From: a bacterium
Lineage (GTDB): Bacteria; Patescibacteriota; Minisyncoccia; Phycocordibacterales; Phycocordibacteraceae
Assembly (NCBI GenBank): GCA_021813835.1
Contig: JAKAJJ010000042.1
Span: 1-5,076, forward strand
DNA: 5,076 nt
Reading direction: 5' to 3'
In this document: piece by piece, positions 4,343 to 5,076 of the stretch
How positions within the stretch are numbered: position 1 is the stretch's first letter
Layout of the letters: the number at the start of each line of letters is the position of its first letter
Notes under the pieces: generated by a model
What the model was told of the DNA's origin: nothing
Database searches by the model: none
What the model saw: the letters and a program-made list of their open reading frames with translations, nothing else
Made by a program: the position numbers and the translations under genes

Positions 4343-5076
4343 ATGGACAACCCGGACAAGGAGCGCGACCACAAACAGATCGGGAAGGAGCTCGATTTGT
4401 TCACGTTCTCCGATCTGGTCGGCTCCGGCCTTCCCCTCTGGACGCCGAAGGGCACCATCCTCCGGAACCTTCTCGACGAATTCGTCTGGGAACTGCGCCA
4501 TGCGCGCGGCTTCGAGAAAGTGGAGATACCGCACATCACGAAAAAGGACCTGTACGTAAAGAGCGGTCATTGGGATAAGTTCAAAGGCGATCTCTTCCAC
4601 GTCACGACGCGCGAGGGCGACGAGTTCGCGCTGAAGCCGATGAACTGTCCGCACCATACCCAGATCTACGCCCGCAGGCCGTGGAGTTACCGCGAACTGC
4701 CTCAGCGGTACGCGAATACGACGATGTGCTACCGCGACGAGCAATCGGGCGAATTGAACGGCCTTTCCCGCGTCCGCGCGTTCACCCAGGACGATGCGCA
4801 CACGTTCTGCCGCGAGTCGCAGGTGGAAGAAGAGTTCATAAAGATCTGGGATATCGTCGACGAATTTTATAGCGCATTCGGTTTCAAGCCGAAGAAGATA
4901 CGCCTTTCTTTCCACGACCCGGCGCACCCGGAAAAGTATCTGGGTGACAAGGCGCGCTGGAAGACGGCCGAGAGCATCCTCGCGGCCATCGCGAAGGGGA
5001 AAGGTGCCGAAACCATGGACGGCGTCGGCGAAGCCGCTTTCTACGGCCCGAAACTCGACTTTATGGCCGAGGACGC
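4343..5076 (+). CDS. thrS: Threonyl-tRNA synthetase, catalytic core type (C-terminus beyond the window)
   Basis: The enzyme charges tRNA-Thr with threonine using ATP. The 244 visible residues begin MDNPDKERDHKQIGKELDLF, which corresponds to the start of the class II catalytic core in full-length ThrRS. Recognisable blocks are SGHWDKF (74-80), KPMNCP (98-103), the motif 2 region CYRDEQSG (129-136, catalytic Arg at R131), RVRAFTQDDAH (143-153) and AFYGPKLDF near the edge. C102 and H153 match two of the three zinc ligands that select threonine; the third would lie outside the window. The N-terminal TGS and editing domains (over 200 residues in the E. coli enzyme) are absent, and no room exists for them because dnaE ends 24 nt upstream. 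The start is the first ATG after a -10-like box; there is no Shine-Dalgarno. Co-directional with dnaE. Confidence 0.94.
   Translation, partial: MDNPDKERDHKQIGKELDLFTFSDLVGSGLPLWTPKGTILRNLLDEFVWELRHARGFEKVEIPHITKKDLYVKSGHWDKFKGDLFHVTTREGDEFALKPMNCPHHTQIYARRPWSYRELPQRYANTTMCYRDEQSGELNGLSRVRAFTQDDAHTFCRESQVEEEFIKIWDIVDEFYSAFGFKPKKIRLSFHDPAHPEKYLGDKARWKTAESILAAIAKGKGAETMDGVGEAAFYGPKLDFMAED

Noticed and set aside
3764..4927. 387-codon open frame on the minus strand across the dnaE-thrS boundary
   Set aside because: It lies opposite two genes with clear family motifs and has no recognisable domain; its openness follows from G+C-rich codon bias.

Overview
The window looks like part of a Patescibacteria/CPR genome, most likely Parcubacteria. 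The evidence is a pilin N-terminus of the kind common in that group, a threonyl-tRNA synthetase reduced to its class II core, tightly packed genes without Shine-Dalgarno motifs, and extended -10 boxes so close to start codons that leaderless mRNAs are likely. TGA is used as a stop (end of dnaE), which argues against the TGA-recoding Gracilibacteria/SR1 lineages. The taxonomic call is inference from sequence style, not from a database search.

Layout. On the minus strand, reading from 859 down to 1, there is a compact three-gene unit: a small single-pass membrane protein (599-859), a type IV pilin-like protein (127-597) and the start of ribonuclease HII, rnhB (1-125, cut by the window edge). 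Each stop codon is separated from the next ATG by a single T. On the plus strand, dnaE (893-4318) encodes a complete replicative DNA polymerase III alpha subunit, followed after 24 nt by thrS (4343 to the window end, partial). The two units diverge from a 33-nt gap whose centre is a perfect 10-bp palindrome that reads as a -10 box on both strands. The minus-strand unit from 127 to the gap is clearly richer in A+T than dnaE and thrS. No stretch over 300 nt lacks a gene.

The most unusual feature lies inside dnaE. Between residues 816 and 906 the polymerase reading frame carries about 88 extra, low-complexity, hydrophilic residues in a loop just before the beta-binding/HhH region. The DNA encoding them (about 3341-3605) is two inverted copies of one structured element. 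Each copy has an outer stem with a bulged T and an inner hairpin with a 4-bp stem, a bulged A, a 7-bp stem and an AGCA loop. The two inner hairpins differ at five base pairs, and all five differences are compensatory. This resembles, in concept, the palindromic elements that insert in frame into Rickettsia genes, or paired REP/BIME elements, but I do not recognise the family.

Functionally, dnaE (replication), rnhB (removal of RNA from DNA) and thrS (translation) are housekeeping genes. The pilin and its membrane partner are probably surface or secretion components sharing a transcript with rnhB. The polymerase keeps its catalytic aspartates and an internal clamp-binding motif, but its PHP domain has lost several metal ligands, and it ends at the OB fold without a tau-binding tail.
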